NCBI GenBank assembly: GCA_030063045.1
Contig: JAQSEB010000021.1
Span: forward strand, 2,852,001-2,916,000
Length of the DNA stretch: 64,000 bases
From: Pratylenchus scribneri
Taxonomy: Eukaryota > Nematoda > Chromadorea > Rhabditida > Pratylenchidae
Direction: 5' to 3'
Of the stretch, positions 23,301 to 33,214 are shown one piece after another. Numbering within the stretch: position 1 is the first letter of the stretch; each line of letters begins with the position of its first letter. The notes beneath the pieces were generated by a model. That model worked only from the letters and a program-made list of their open reading frames with translations. It did not search any database and was not told the DNA's origin. The position numbers were made by a program, and so were the translations under genes.

Positions 23301-23696
23301 ATGGTCATTAAGAGCTTGCATGATAACATCATCATGGCAGAGGTGATTACCGGTACCAATGCAGGCACCGGAAAGCAAGTTTGCCTTAATAGATGTTGGT
23401 GCGATTATGAAGAAAAAGGTCGCATAGATGGAATTAAATTCCGTCGTTTCCAATTCCCAGTGCGTCTTGCATTCGCAATGACCATTATGAAAGCACAAGG
23501 CCAATCGGTCAATCAAATGGGTCTTGATTTGTCCCAAGAAGTCTTTGCACACGGGAATTTGTACAGTGCTATGTCTCGAGTAACAAGAGAGACAGGCTAT
23601 CGCATTTATGCACCAAATGCTCCAACTAACCCCAAAACGGGCAGTATTTATGTAAAAAATATTGTTGCTGAAGGATTGGATTTCCTGAATGAATAG
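17400..23696 (+). CDS. Helitron Rep/helicase transposase with Ulp1-like protease, 2098 aa
   Basis: One intronless, uninterrupted frame. Domains in order: a basic N-terminus with AT-hook-like motifs (KKRGRSKK, KKGRPHYA, NRGRPKR, AGRPKN; about 75-215). Next a C48/Ulp1-like cysteine protease (about 300-460) with H373 in GHWTLAIYD, D389 in FLDSLG, and Q445 and C451 in QQRDGINCGYY. Then a Cys-rich zinc-finger-like region (about 595-645). Then the Helitron N-terminal region and HUH replicase with GGPHFH (H1133, H1135) and the paired tyrosines of YLTKY (Y1280, Y1284). Last a Pif1-family helicase with Walker A GDGGTGKT (1657-1664), Walker B LIDE (D1737, E1738), and a C-terminal MKAQGQS and LYSAMSRVTR motif. 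The HUH tyrosines nick and join DNA for rolling-circle transposition, and the helicase unwinds it. The ATG directly follows CTTTTTTTAG, a possible trans-splice acceptor. All key residues are present, so the copy may be functional or recently active. Confidence 0.96.
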   Translation: MPSTIQNQKKRKQKERERRQVGSSSASVSSTPNRPLQDESDRLIAPDQSPAIGLESLAILTPRPRILSAISDDVPPKKRGRSKKTNSGQFGTNKAQSSNTERLSTPSSDSNTESRAGTPIPNSPLQDKAEERATAKTLPWNFCKKGRPHYAISPEKAITSQKTCETPVKENSFSPLPSIIFGSATNSRDTSPMSIASTQRNRGRPKRNTKDAGRPKNVTHVDTPMKTSSLVSKKVPTGPQIQQQATPYVWRMPIRFATEKNPLATICRFAAMSLYQVDAYIDESDVFHPHDGERYIETFWNNPNEWLHDNCIFGFLCYIAKKSPRRTVVIDPLFSSHNLDNHIQGQAFLNRCYNYDPNVPTEIVLIPIHFPGHWTLAIYDVNSGVHFLDSLGANTGFSSRLNPDYPNFDHRRIEYIRRCISQIVPGIDQEDIFINIVDPHTYTQQRDGINCGYYVCLYGEHYLNYGTFLTRNVNINDERHRILWHINELYGRDDVPYYYPYNVQPTTGPVRTLTFEQELEKAIEIVPEVNNAPEPMELEDIEIRIEDPDESAKLRKSARIHQKQVKKAAEAKKQADEESKKAVPYTKKGCKQHAGIGCFSWKSGHYPEYYNSGIPGDRICEHCANKLYKNQTYCWSCTEGRVELEPLKEYPDPYDKLVMGTHSDSKSFIGHQAKFNSLFAFASLSAGRAEAPEGGPMPVLLNGEFQRKIGSLYAGNDQIPSFDQLYILDSQTANDRRRNNEILEKMPKKCPKLFETLDQLIREHHPMAHILQNAHEFYQEMEQNNPDELKIFNIILVNTRDAPANVQDPHLHPRQINLPTRDESTVFAIWSSSTDDPIPINGIWITKKGGLTECWPNHPMTDSLLYPLLFINGDLGYRKDIPYKKPAKKVKKIQLKNKSLDDEDADSDISLADEQSETSSIAESDTDSIDLYGDEGSKRKFLSYRAYIRYRLGIRSPINDKYHHIWSAGGGLSQRFLLDYAARIDDQVFTFLRTPEMDLRKELPKEMLEFLARQAGLASSDALGKVVLFRANMPGFRPYFKEKYTDGCTIINQVRKPGRAMFLLTFTSNPQWIEIKPQMYKNGQALIDRPDVLVELYIDKTQDIYRKINEANGFGKQLGYVESMEFQKRGGPHFHRIIVTEIEAIPSIIDDYIWAFIPKLPNPDDKSDQANALRRIRELVIQYQLHDCRDDFCGPIKNGKCNKGFPHDFSKETFLYEDRPAKHKRPSPEDGGEIIMVKKGGVTQIYDNRHVVPYSPLILLNYETHHNLAYCYGESTNMAYLTKYPLKSADQSCVKLENGEVNIDEPARFARMYYRSPCEAFCRIISAPYVRMSHVVIRLTIHLPDNQPIYFKGRETEEALERVEAGELPKTMLTEYWAQWASGESVQRIDGSWTWADDPEIKNIRYDQMPEKYSYDKNSKAWKKRIVAKRANKNKKPIIGRIYRPQPKNQELFALYVLMRHFPGDPDALKDVDGYMCESFVEAARLHGLLMDDTVWERTLNEASQQGIIGAQFRDLFVQILVFGNPSNALALWEKFIEFMFSHARILGVPKNHPERLRRIDHALAVIEAQLADYGLTMENFQLPLPNVSFTRDVDQAIDRYFFGSDLFDDDDDVDQSKPQSSFKLNADQEEAFKQVQKAIKASPFDDKVSRTYFVYGDGGTGKTVLFNHFVRKFREMKKKVIACAYTGCAATLLFGGTTVHSVFRFTLDIEEDYTPSISVQSFHGQRIRVADMILIDEVSMLPKHMFEAIDRVCKQLAIKQLKHLPFGGKVVVISGDFKQNLPVVPHSIMEAQVAACIQYSKLWPLFRKNLLRLTINMRQGPGEREFTRKLNQFGSDPNAELVEIPKENVAYTSDPLLNFVSDNGQALNNPQQLLKRLMLAPHNVTVDGINSRILGMLKTKEKIYLSTDESLIERPFDINAADDEEEALNKFNPSGLPLHELKLKEGAIIVLLKNLAVARGLVNGTRMVIKSLHDNIIMAEVITGTNAGTGKQVCLNRCWCDYEEKGRIDGIKFRRFQFPVRLAFAMTIMKAQGQSVNQMGLDLSQEVFAHGNLYSAMSRVTRETGYRIYAPNAPTNPKTGSIYVKNIVAEGLDFLNE

Positions 23697-24550
23697 CTGC
23701 AATCCTCGCAGTTGAAATCCACAGCAGAACAAATGCAGTCAAAAATAAAGTTTGATAATACCCTGTCCCGGTTGGATTGGCCACCCATTCCTATGCAAGG
23801 ATGGTATTACTTTACCGGAGCATGGTTGAATGGGCTGAACCGTTGGGTCGGTCAATTTAACCGTTGACTGCATTCGAAAGAATGAAATAGGATGGGGGCA
23901 GGTCGGTGAAGGCGAGGTCGATGGTTGGATGTGGGTTTAGAAAAAGACCCAGAGGATTGTCCACCAGTCCGCCTTGCGATGCATTGGATTTGATTGCCAT
24001 TGCATCAAACGAAATTATAAATGTGGTTCCACCGGCCTGTTGGCGTACAAGGTTTCCACACCTCGCAGGCCTCCTCGCGGCCGTACGCCGGTAACTCTTC
24101 GCCCAAGAACAGCGGCTGTTGTGAGCCAGGTTGAAGAGGCTAACCCCAATTGAACACAACACTTTTGGGGAGCGAAAGTGGTAAATAAACAAGGCGAGCA
24201 AAGTGAGTTCTACTATATAATAATGGGCGAGCGGAGCGAGCCTTGCTGAAAAAGTTTAGGAGACGAGCGAAGCAGGCCAAAAAGAATGGGAATTTAAAAA
24301 TACAAATATTTTAACACAGAATGTCATAATTTTTTTCCGAAATCTACAAATCAACTAGGGGTCCTTAAAGCGCCCCGCGCTTTCAAAAATAATTTATTAT
24401 TATATTTCGCCCAGTCTAACCGCTAAAGCAGTCCCGAAGGGACTGGTTTCATTACAAAATTGTTTTTCTAATATACGATTCAGTCAGTTTTATTATATTA
24501 AAAATTAAAAATTTATTTCAGATAAATTTTCATTTTTGAACTAAAAACTT
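23697..24550. mobile_element. Helitron 3' flank with candidate terminal hairpins
   Basis: No gene is supported here. Two compact hairpins are present: AAAGCGC/GCGCTTT at 24367-24383 and CAGTCCC/GGGACTG at 24429-24445. The second is followed 22 nt later by CTAA then T (24468-24472), which fits the CTRR-T end of Helitrons, although the gap is longer than usual. GCGAGCGGAGCGAGC and CGAGCGAAGC phrases occur at 24228-24270. The true end is unproven. Confidence 0.4.
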
Positions 24551-27000
24551 ATGAATACTGATGATGTTGATTCGTTGCCACCAAAATGTTGTTGCTGCCG
24601 AATTGATAAGGTTTATTGAGCGGAGTGGGACGGTTCGTGGCGAAAGCTAATAGCTAGGCGCCTAATGAATGGTTTAGAATGTTTTTTATATCAATGGATA
24701 GAGCAAAAAATTCTCTATCAGCTCATATAAAAATCAAATTATGAAACATAATTTCACATTTTTTAAAAAATCCTTCAAAATTGACACCATTTTGCCCACT
24801 TTTATTCAATAGCTCATAACTTTCTCTATTTTGAATAATTTAAAAAGATTTTTATATCATGCGATAGATAATGCATTGCTCTATCAAATGAATATAAAAA
24901 CATTCAATATAGTTTAGATTAAGATGAGTTATAAAGCAAAAACTGGTTCGCCACGAACCGTCGCGTACCCTTATTGAGAGCAACTCAAATTACTGAATAA
25001 ATAAATATTTTTAATTTTCGACAATTTTATTTATAATTTTTTGTAAAGTATAATTTTATAGCAATAGTATGCCGGTAAAAATCATTTATTTTTCATTATA
25101 AAATATTTTTTAATTTTTTGAATGCAAAATAATTAAAATTTCTTTTCATTTGGTAAAATTTAAAAAATTATTTCCGCAATGATTAACTGAAACAATAATA
25201 ATTTATAAATTTTTTCTTCTTTTAGACTTTTTAAAACATAAATCTGCATTTGTTTTCAAATAATAATTTTTTTTAAATTCCTTAAGGCTGCAAAAATTCT
25301 AGCTTTGATTAGCATTGTGCTGTTGTTTATTGGATTTGGCCTGTATTGGTATGGGCCACCAGCAGAACATGAAACGTATATGGCTAAAATTTTTGGAAAA
25401 CAAACTGTTCTACTGAACAAAGAGAAGGTAGATTTTATAAAATATTTTGGCACAAAAATACGAAATTTTAAAATTTATGTTTACTTAATATAATTAGAGT
25501 CCGGAATTTCAAAATTTCCGGCCCGGTTCCGGGTTTTTTTTCAGAAAAAATTACCCGGGCCCGGCAAAAAAGAGCCGGTTTTGGCCGGTTTTTGGAAAAT
25601 TACGAAAAAATTGCCGGGCCGGTTTCCGGGCCCGGTAGTGTTTTAAAATGTGCCGGGTTCCGGGCTCAAAAAAATTGCCCAAAAACTGCCGGGTTTTGCC
25701 GGGCCCGGCCCGGCGCCGGACTCTAAATATAATTCGGAATAATAGTATTTTATTAGGACAATTAATTTGGCAATTAGGTAATCGTATTATCTGGGGCATA
25801 TTTTTTTATCAAATTATGACCAATCATTGTTAAATGATAACATTTAGCAGGAATATTTTGAATTTTGTCATGAATTTGTTTTATTTTTTTAATCATATCA
25901 AATATTGTTTGAATTCTACATGATAAAATGTTGATAATAACTTAGTAAAATTTGCATAAATTTGACAAATTTGAGAAAAAATTCATGTTATTATTTTTGT
26001 TTTTGAATTGCCGGAAGTGTTTTTTTTTAAATCAAAATTAAACTAATAAAAATATTTGAAAAAATTTACTGTATTTTCCATAAATTTGTGATTTTTCGAG
26101 TTAAAAATTCAGGAATCAAAAGGCCTTGATGCCTCTTTCTTTGCTTGCCTATTTTTATATGGAATTTATATTTTCGTTTTAATTGGATGTAATAAAAGGA
26201 AAGCGGCATATTTTCTACCATATCTTATAGTCACAGTAATTATTGAATATTTATTAAAAAAAATTTTTTAATTAATTAAATTTAAATTTATAAAAATAAA
26301 ATTTTAAAATAATGAAATTAAAAATTTTTAAAATTATTCATAAAATTAAAATTATAAATTATTAATTTACTTGTAAAAAAATAATTATCAATTTCCTTCA
26401 GGCAATTGCTATGATCTTTGGTCTTATTAGCCTCATTTATGTTGCTCTAACAGGTATATATCGGAAATTTATATAATTTTTAAATATAAATTTTAATTTG
26501 TTTATAAGCGGAAGAAACTAGCGCAAGTATGAATTTTAGGCTTAAATTTTAAATCAATACGGGTTAGATATATTTTGCGCAATGGTCTCATTATCACAGC
26601 AAAATAAAACTTGAATGTCATTGGACGGATAACACTCAAAATAATTGGCTATAAAAATAAAGTCAAAAACCAAATTGGCTGATTTTGACCAATGGCTTAT
26701 TTATCATATTTTCGGTAATTTTGCAATTTTATCAAATTCATTAATTTTTCCATAAATGAATATCCAAATTAACACTTATTATTATGCCAAAAACATTTAT
26801 TAAGAAATAAATTTCCGAAATAAAAAAATTTTCTTTTAGGTCCATTGCCTGGCTTTTTGATCCTTTTGTTGGCTTATGCAATAAATTTCTGGATTTATTC
26901 GGTCTTCTATAAGGCCTACAGATTCATCAAAGAGGAACAACAAAATGGCGGCCAAAATCAATTGCCCATTATTTATCAAAAAGCTGCAGAAAATTCTTGA
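24551..27000 (+). CDS. Four-TM family, copy B; C-terminal tail truncated
   Basis: Exons 24551-24610, 25287-25427, 26113-26235, 26402-26453 and 26840-27000 join in phases 0, 0, 0 and 1 and encode about 178 residues. Exon 1 carries the family signature LPPKCCCCRIDK. Hydrophobic segments follow in exons 2-5, and exon 5 has KAYRFIKEEQ and NQLPIIYQ. The frame stops at 26998-27000, yet the sequence beyond still matches copy A's tail (GIMVQNG, ERKYY) with a second stop inside it, so the last 20-odd residues have been lost by nonsense mutation. Inserted elements enlarge introns 1 and 2. The copy may still make a membrane protein with a shortened tail, or may be decaying. It lies on the same strand as, and 684 bp upstream of, copy C. 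Confidence 0.72.
24621..24970. mobile_element. 350-bp MITE with 8-bp target-site duplication (hAT-like)
   Basis: The direct repeat TTATTGAG flanks the element on both sides (24613-24620 and 24971-24978). The ends are inverted repeats whose core GACGGTTCGTGGCGAA is perfect for 16 bp, with mismatches outside it. The interior is AT-rich and non-coding. An 8-bp duplication is typical of hAT elements. It inserted within the first bases of intron 1 of copy B, 2 nt after the GT donor. Confidence 0.85.
25494..25726. mobile_element. 233-bp GC-rich MITE, TTAGAGTCCGG termini
   Basis: TTAGAGTCCGG at 25494-25504 and its exact complement at 25716-25726 bound a sequence full of CCGGGCCCGG, GCCGGTTTTGGCCGG and similar palindromes. 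It lies in intron 2 of copy B and has no coding capacity. It stands out in base composition from the AT-rich intron. Confidence 0.85.
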
Positions 27001-27683
27001 ACAAATGGTATTATGGTTCAAAATGGTTAAGAGCGAAAATATTATTCCAATGCAAGAAAAAAAATTAAAGAAATATTATATATCAAAATTGATATATTTT
27101 TAATTCATTCAAAATTATTTGAAATATTTTAAATTATACTATTTCAATGAAACATATCTCATATTTTTTCATTTCAGTCCAAAAAAATGTATAAAAATTA
27201 TTTTTATTAATTTGTTAAATTTTATAAATATTAATTTTATTTTTATTCAATTAATTTTCTGTTTTGTTTTATTTTCAGTTTCTTTAGTAACGATAATTAA
27301 ATCTTTTCAGCTGTCACATAAAAGACAGAGTAAATAATGAAATGCGCATTTGTCGGTCCCTAAAATCGATATTTGGCCATAATAAATTTGGCATTTCATT
27401 TTTAATCTAGAAAGGCTCACACTTTATAGCCATGATACAAGTGGTAACAGAAAACCAAAAATAAGTTATTTTTGTCTCCTCAATAGCCTAGACACCAGCA
27501 GAGGAGATACCGTGGTAACGGCCCAAGAATAAATTGCTTTTTATCGATTTTTTTATTCCTGGCCTTTCTCTTTCCATTTTGGAGTGCCAAGAATGCTATT
27601 CCAGCAGTGCCATTGCCATTGCCAAGTTCTCAAAATGCATTAAATTTATTTTCAGATTAAATTTAAAATTATTCAAATAAATA
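27001..27683. other. Intergenic spacer between copies B and C
   Basis: AT-rich, no gene. The 3' flank (ATGCGCATTTGTCGGTCCC, then GATATTTGGCCATA) resembles that of copy C at about 29640-29690 (ACGCGCATTTGTTTGCC), which suggests the duplicated unit included downstream sequence. Confidence 0.5.
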
Positions 27684-29380
27684 ATGCCATCCGATTCATC
27701 ACTCCCGAAATGTTGTTGCTTCCGAATTGATGAGGTTTAAAAAATGGGAATTATTTATTTGGAAAAAATGGTCAACTTTTCCTCTAGGCATCTCAGATTT
27801 AATTTATTTTGAATTTAAATCTTTGAACAAATTAGGCAAATTTTATTATTTAAAAATTCTAAGATTATAAAAAATTGTTTTAAGGGTGCAAAAATTTTGG
27901 CCTGGATTTGTATTGTGCTGACGGTGATGACTTTTGGTATGCAAATTTATCAGCGGCAAAGAGCCAATGCCATTGTGAATGACTTGAAAAAACTCGGAAT
28001 TGATGAAGAACAAGTTTGTTTTCGTTGTGGATTTCTAGAAAAAGATAATATTTTTGATTGGATTAAATATTTTTAAAATCCTGCTGCTGAGATTGGATTG
28101 TTTAGAAACAATACCTGAAAAGCACGGCAATTGTGTTAGGGCCATATATTAGAGATAGAATATTATCTATCGCCTACCTTAATTCTAAAACCTAAACGCA
28201 TCCATATAGCGTTGAACTTTCCTAGTGTTGATATTCACCCAAAAATAATCTATAATCCAGGAGATTTTTTCGTTTTGGATATAATTTTCTTGTCAATTTT
28301 GTTTAATCAATCATTTTAATATTAAAAATTCAAAATACATCTACTAATGCTAGATATTCTGTAAATTAAATATAGGTTAGATATAGGCATCATCTTTAAA
28401 ACTAAATTTTAATTTCCATTTTGTCCACAGATATCATCAAAAGAGTTGGATTATTTTGATGAATTCACCTTCTGGATTTACCCATTTCACATTGTGATTT
28501 ATGCGCTCGTTTTGGTTGGATGTTATCGGAAAGTGGCCCTTTACTTTCTGCCTTTCCTCATTTTCATGGTAAATTTAATTATGAATATTTTTTTATATAA
28601 TTTCATGCACTAAATAATTTTTTCGTAAAAAGCTAAAAATTTTTCAAAAAATGAGTCCAAAATACCAAAATTATAATAGTTTAATGCTTTGTCCTAAATT
28701 GACAAATCTAAGATTAATAGATAGATTGTCAATTGTATCGATTAGTATTAATTTCTCCTTCTTCGGTAAATAAAATTATTTTAATTTTTGGTTCAAAACT
28801 AGGTTATATATGTTAACCGAAAATCAAATAATAATCTATATGTTTCTTTACGATATTTATCGATTGGTTATAATTTTTATGGTTATTATAATATTTTTTA
28901 TAATTTCAATTTTTTCGACAAATTGATTATTTGTATTTATTTTTTATTTCAAAAAATGATAATATGATTTTAATTTTTATAATATTTAACTTTTGCTTAT
29001 TTTAATTTTCAATACTTAAAGCCCTAATACATGGACAACAATTTTTCAGGCATTTATTATGATTTTCGGCATTCTTGGCCTCCTTTTGTTGGCAATTTCG
29101 TCAGCAGGTTAAAAATAAATTTAAAATTACAAACTTTTTTTTTTGCACAGTTCTACCAACCAGGTTCAAAGTCACAATTTTATTGACTTATGCCATCAAT
29201 TGTTGGATTTATTGGGTCTTCTATAAAGCCCAAAAATTCATCAAAGAGGAACAAAATGGTGGTGGCCCGAATCAATTGCCAATTTTCTATCAACAATCAG
29301 CACAAAATCCAGGCGTCGAAGGCACTGTAATGATGCAAAATGATCAACAATATTATCAAGTACAGCAGAAAAGTCATTAA
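27684..29380 (+). CDS. Four-TM family, copy C (intact), 201 aa
   Basis: Exons 27684-27734, 27885-28013, 28431-28568, 29050-29107 and 29151-29380 join without frame change. This is the best reference copy. The N-terminus MPSDSSLPKCCCFRIDE precedes TM1 (ILAWICIVLTVMTFGMQI) and a polar loop. Exon 3 gives TM2 with YALVLVGCYRKVALYFLPF, exon 4 gives TM3 (FIMIFGILGLLLLAISS), and exon 5 gives TM4 (ILLTYAINCWIYWVFYK) plus a tail with FIKEEQ, NQLPIFYQQ and a Tyr/Gln-rich end. Both termini are predicted to face the same side. The Cys cluster before TM1 could be palmitoylated, and the Pro/Tyr tail could be a sorting or adaptor motif; both are inference. The biochemical role is unknown. Confidence 0.82.
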
Positions 29381-29708
29381 AAATTGATCGATATATTCAA
29401 ATAAACATTGCAATTCTCCATATTCTTTATAATGAATAATTTTAAGATTAGCCTAAAAATGATGTTTCTTTAATTTTAATTAATACTTCATATCCGACTC
29501 ATTAATCCTAATCCTATAAATAATAATAATAATTTTTAATCTAATTCTCGAAATATTGTTTTTATGTTTATTTCTGTTTTTTTCCAATGTTAATGAAATT
29601 AAATAATTTCAAAAATATATATAAGACAAAGAAGATAAGGAACGCGCATTTGTTTGCCTCAAAAAATCAATTTGGCTCATATCATATGTTTTGGTTTTTT
29701 TTAGTCTG

Positions 29709-31092
29709 AACCATAGAATAACCCTTACATAATTTCGAATAACCCTTATATTTAGGATATTAAAAATTTCAATTTTCTTAGCAGAGCTAATTCTGCTAGC
29801 TGAAAAAATAATGCTTCTATAATCCATAGAATAACCCTTACATAATTTTGAATAACCTTTACATTTAGGATATTAAAAATTTCAATTTTCTTAGCAGAGC
29901 TAATTCTGCTAGCTGAAAAAATAATGCTTCTATAATCCATAGAATAACCCTTACATAATTTTGAATAACCTTTACATTTAGGATATTAAAAATTTCAATT
30001 TTCTTAGCAGAGCTAATTCTGCTAGCTGAAAAAATAATGCTTCTATAATCCATAGAATAACCCTTACATAATTTCGAATAACCCTTACATTTAGGATATT
30101 AAAAATTTCAATTTTCTTAGCAGAGCTAATTCTGCTAGCTGAAAAAATAATGCTTCTATAATCCATAGAATAACCCTTACATAATTTCGAATAACCCTTA
30201 CATTTAGGATATTAAAAATTTCAATTTTCTTAGCAGAGCTAATTCTGCTAGCTGAAAAAATAATGCTTCTATAATCCATAGAATAACCCTTACATAATTT
30301 CGAATAACCCTTACATTTAGGATATTAAAAATTTCAATTTTCTTAGCAGAGCTAATTCTGCTAGCTGAAAAAATAATGCTTCTATAATCCATAGAATAAC
30401 CCTTACATTTAGGATATTAAAAATTTCAATTTTCTTAGCAGAGCTAATTCTGCTAGCTGAAAAAATAATGCTTCTATAATCCATAGAATAACCCTTACAT
30501 AATTTCGAATAACCCTTACATTTAGGATATTAAAAATTTCAATTTTCTTAGCAGAGCTAATTCTGCTAGCTGAAAAAATAATGCTTCTATAATCCATAGA
30601 ATAACCCTTACATAATTTCGAATAACCCTTACATTTAGGATATTAAAAATTTCAATTTTCTTAGCAGAGCTAATTCTGCTAGCTGAAAAAATAATGCTTC
30701 TATAATCCATAGAATAACCCTTACATTTAGGATATTAAAAATTTCAATTTTCTTAGCAGAGCTAATTCTGCTAGCTGAAAAAATAATGCTTCTATAATCC
30801 ATAGAATAACCCTTACATTTAGGATATTAAAAATTTCAATTTTCTTAGCAGAGCTAATTCTGCTAGCTGAAAAAATAATGCTTCTATAATCCATAGAATA
30901 ACCCTTACATAATTTCGAATAACCCTTACATTTAGGATTTTAAAAATTTCAATTTTCTTAGCAGAGCTATTTCTGCTAGCTGAAAAAATAATGCTTCTAT
31001 AATCCATAGAATAACCCTTGCATTTAGGATATTAAAAATTTCAATTTTCTTAGCAGAGCTAATTCTGCTAGCTGAAAAAATAATGCTTCTAT
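29709..31092. repeat. Satellite 1: 113-bp unit with 92-bp variant, about 13 copies
   Basis: The head-to-tail unit begins CCATAGAATAACCCTTACAT and contains AGCAGAGCTAATTCTGCTAG, a small inverted repeat. Most copies are 113 bp. Several lack a 21-bp segment (TAATTTCGAATAACCCTTACA) and are 92 bp. Identity between copies is very high. Short minus-strand frames repeat at 113-bp steps and are artefacts. Confidence 0.96.
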
Positions 31093-32705
31093 AGGCTGAA
31101 TCATATTTATCTAAAGGTCCATCAGAATATTATCCAGCCGTTGCAAATACATTTTGGTGAATCGATCTCTGCAAATATTAAATTTTAGGCTGAATCATAT
31201 TTATCTAAAGGTCCATTAGAATATTATCCAGCCGTTGCAAATACATTTTGGTGAATCGATCTCTGCAAATATTAAATTTTAGGCTGAATCATATTTATCT
31301 AAAGGTCCATCAGAATATTATCCAGCCGTTGCAAATACATTTTGGTGAATCGATCTCTGCAAATATTAAATTTTAGGCTGAATCATATTTATCTAAAGGT
31401 CCATCAGAATATTATCCAGCCGTTGCAAATACATTTTGGTGAATCGATCTCTGCAAATATTAAATTTTAGGCTGAATCATATTTATCTAAAGGTCCATCA
31501 GAATATTATCTCACCGTTCCAAATACATTTTGGTGAATCGATCTCTGCAAATCCAGCAGTTCCAAATACATTTTGGTGAATAGATCTCTGCAAATATTAA
31601 TTTTTAGACTGAATCATATCAATCTAAAGGTCCATCAGAATATTATCCAGCCGTTGCAAATACATTTTGGTGAATCGATCTCTGCAAATATTAATTTTTA
31701 GACTGAATCATATTTATCTAAAGGTCCATCAGAATATTATCCAGCCGTTGCAAATACATTTTGGTGAATCGATCTCTGCAAATATTAATTTTTAGACTGA
31801 ATCATATTTATCTAAAGGTCCATCAGAATATTATTTAGCCGTTGCAAATACATTTTGGTGATTCGATCTCTTCAATTTCTAATTTTTGGCCAAATTATAT
31901 CAATCTAAAGGTACATCAGAATATTATCCAGCCCTTGCAAATACATTTTGGTGAATCGATCTCTACAAATATTAATTTTTAAGCTGAATCATATCAATCT
32001 AAAGGTCCATCAGAATATTATCCAGCCGTTGCAAATACATTTTGGTGAATCGATCTCTGCAAATATTAATTTTTAGACTGAATCCTATTAATCTAAAAGT
32101 CCATCAGAATATTATCCAGCCGTTGCAAATACATTTTGGTGAATCGATCTCTGCAAATATTAATTTTTAGACTGAATCATATTTATCTAAAAGTCCATCA
32201 GAATATTATCCAGCCGTTGCAAATACATTTTGGTGAATCGATCTCTGCAAATATTAATTTTTAGACTGTCCTATTTATCTAAAAGTCCATTAGAATATTA
32301 TCCAGCCGTTGCAAATACATTTAGGTGAATCGATCTCTGCAATTTCTAATTTTAAGCTGAATTATATCTATCTAAAGGTCTATCAGAATATTATCCAGCC
32401 GTTGCAAATACATTTTGGTGAATCGATCTCTACAAATATTAATTTTTAGGCTGAATCATATTTATCTAAAAGTCCATCAGAATATTATTCAGCCGTTGCA
32501 AATACATTTTGGTGAATCGACCTCTGCAATTTCTAATTTTTAAGCTGAATTATATCAATCTAAAGGTCTATTAGAATATTATCTCACCGTTCCAAATACA
32601 TTTTGGTGAATCGACCTCTGCATTTTCTAATTTTTAAGCTGTATTATATCAATCTAAAGGTCTATTAGAATATTATCTCACCGTTCCAAATACATTTTGG
32701 TGATT
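31093..32705. repeat. Satellite 2: about 94-bp unit, about 17 copies, decaying to the right
   Basis: The unit is GGCTGAATCATATTTATCTA then AAGGTCCATCAGAATATTAT then CCAGCCGTTGCAAATACATT then TTGGTGAATCGATCTCTGCA and AATATTAAATTTTA. It starts exactly where satellite 1 stops. The first four copies are almost identical. Later ones diverge (CTCACCGTTCC and GCAATTTCTAATTTTT variants), and traces continue to about 33080. From there to 33214 no feature is seen. Confidence 0.95.
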
Positions 32706-33214
32706 ATCAAAATATCATTTTCCGGGATAACTTTTGATTTTTAGCTGAACATTTCTGAACTAATATACTCAAAATGTCCATCAAATTATCTTCTCGCCAT
32801 TGCATATACATTTAATGTAAAATTTCAATTTTTTTGATGAATCGATTCTGTCTAAAATTTCTACCCTGCCGTTGCAGATGCATTTAAATGTAAAATTAAA
32901 ATATTTTCTAAAATTTGTTGAATTCCATATATATTTCGTCGACCAAATAATTTAATGTATTTTAGAGCCTAAGATGGCAAAGTATTTTTTAAAAATTTTC
33001 TTGAATTCCATATTTATTTTTTTCATCGACCAAATTATTCATTTTAATGTATTTTACAACCATTTTATACTTATTAAGATGGCAAAGTATTTCTAAAATT
33101 TCTTTCTCCCTTGACAATAATGGTTCGATATAAAGAAAAAAATGATTTTGTTTTGTAAATTTTTATGACATTGAATTTGAAGATAGAGGTAAAATAATGT
33201 TATCCAATATAAAA

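Noticed and set aside
23214..24201. Minus-strand frames of 172 and 114 codons over the Helitron end
   Set aside because: The first is antisense to the helicase; the second covers GC-richer transposon flank without any domain.
29609..31007. Series of identical 62-residue minus-strand frames
   Set aside because: They recur at the 113-bp satellite period and use non-ATG starts in non-coding repeats.
29709..32705. CRISPR-like array
   Set aside because: The tandem units are contiguous, without unique spacers, and the DNA is eukaryotic.
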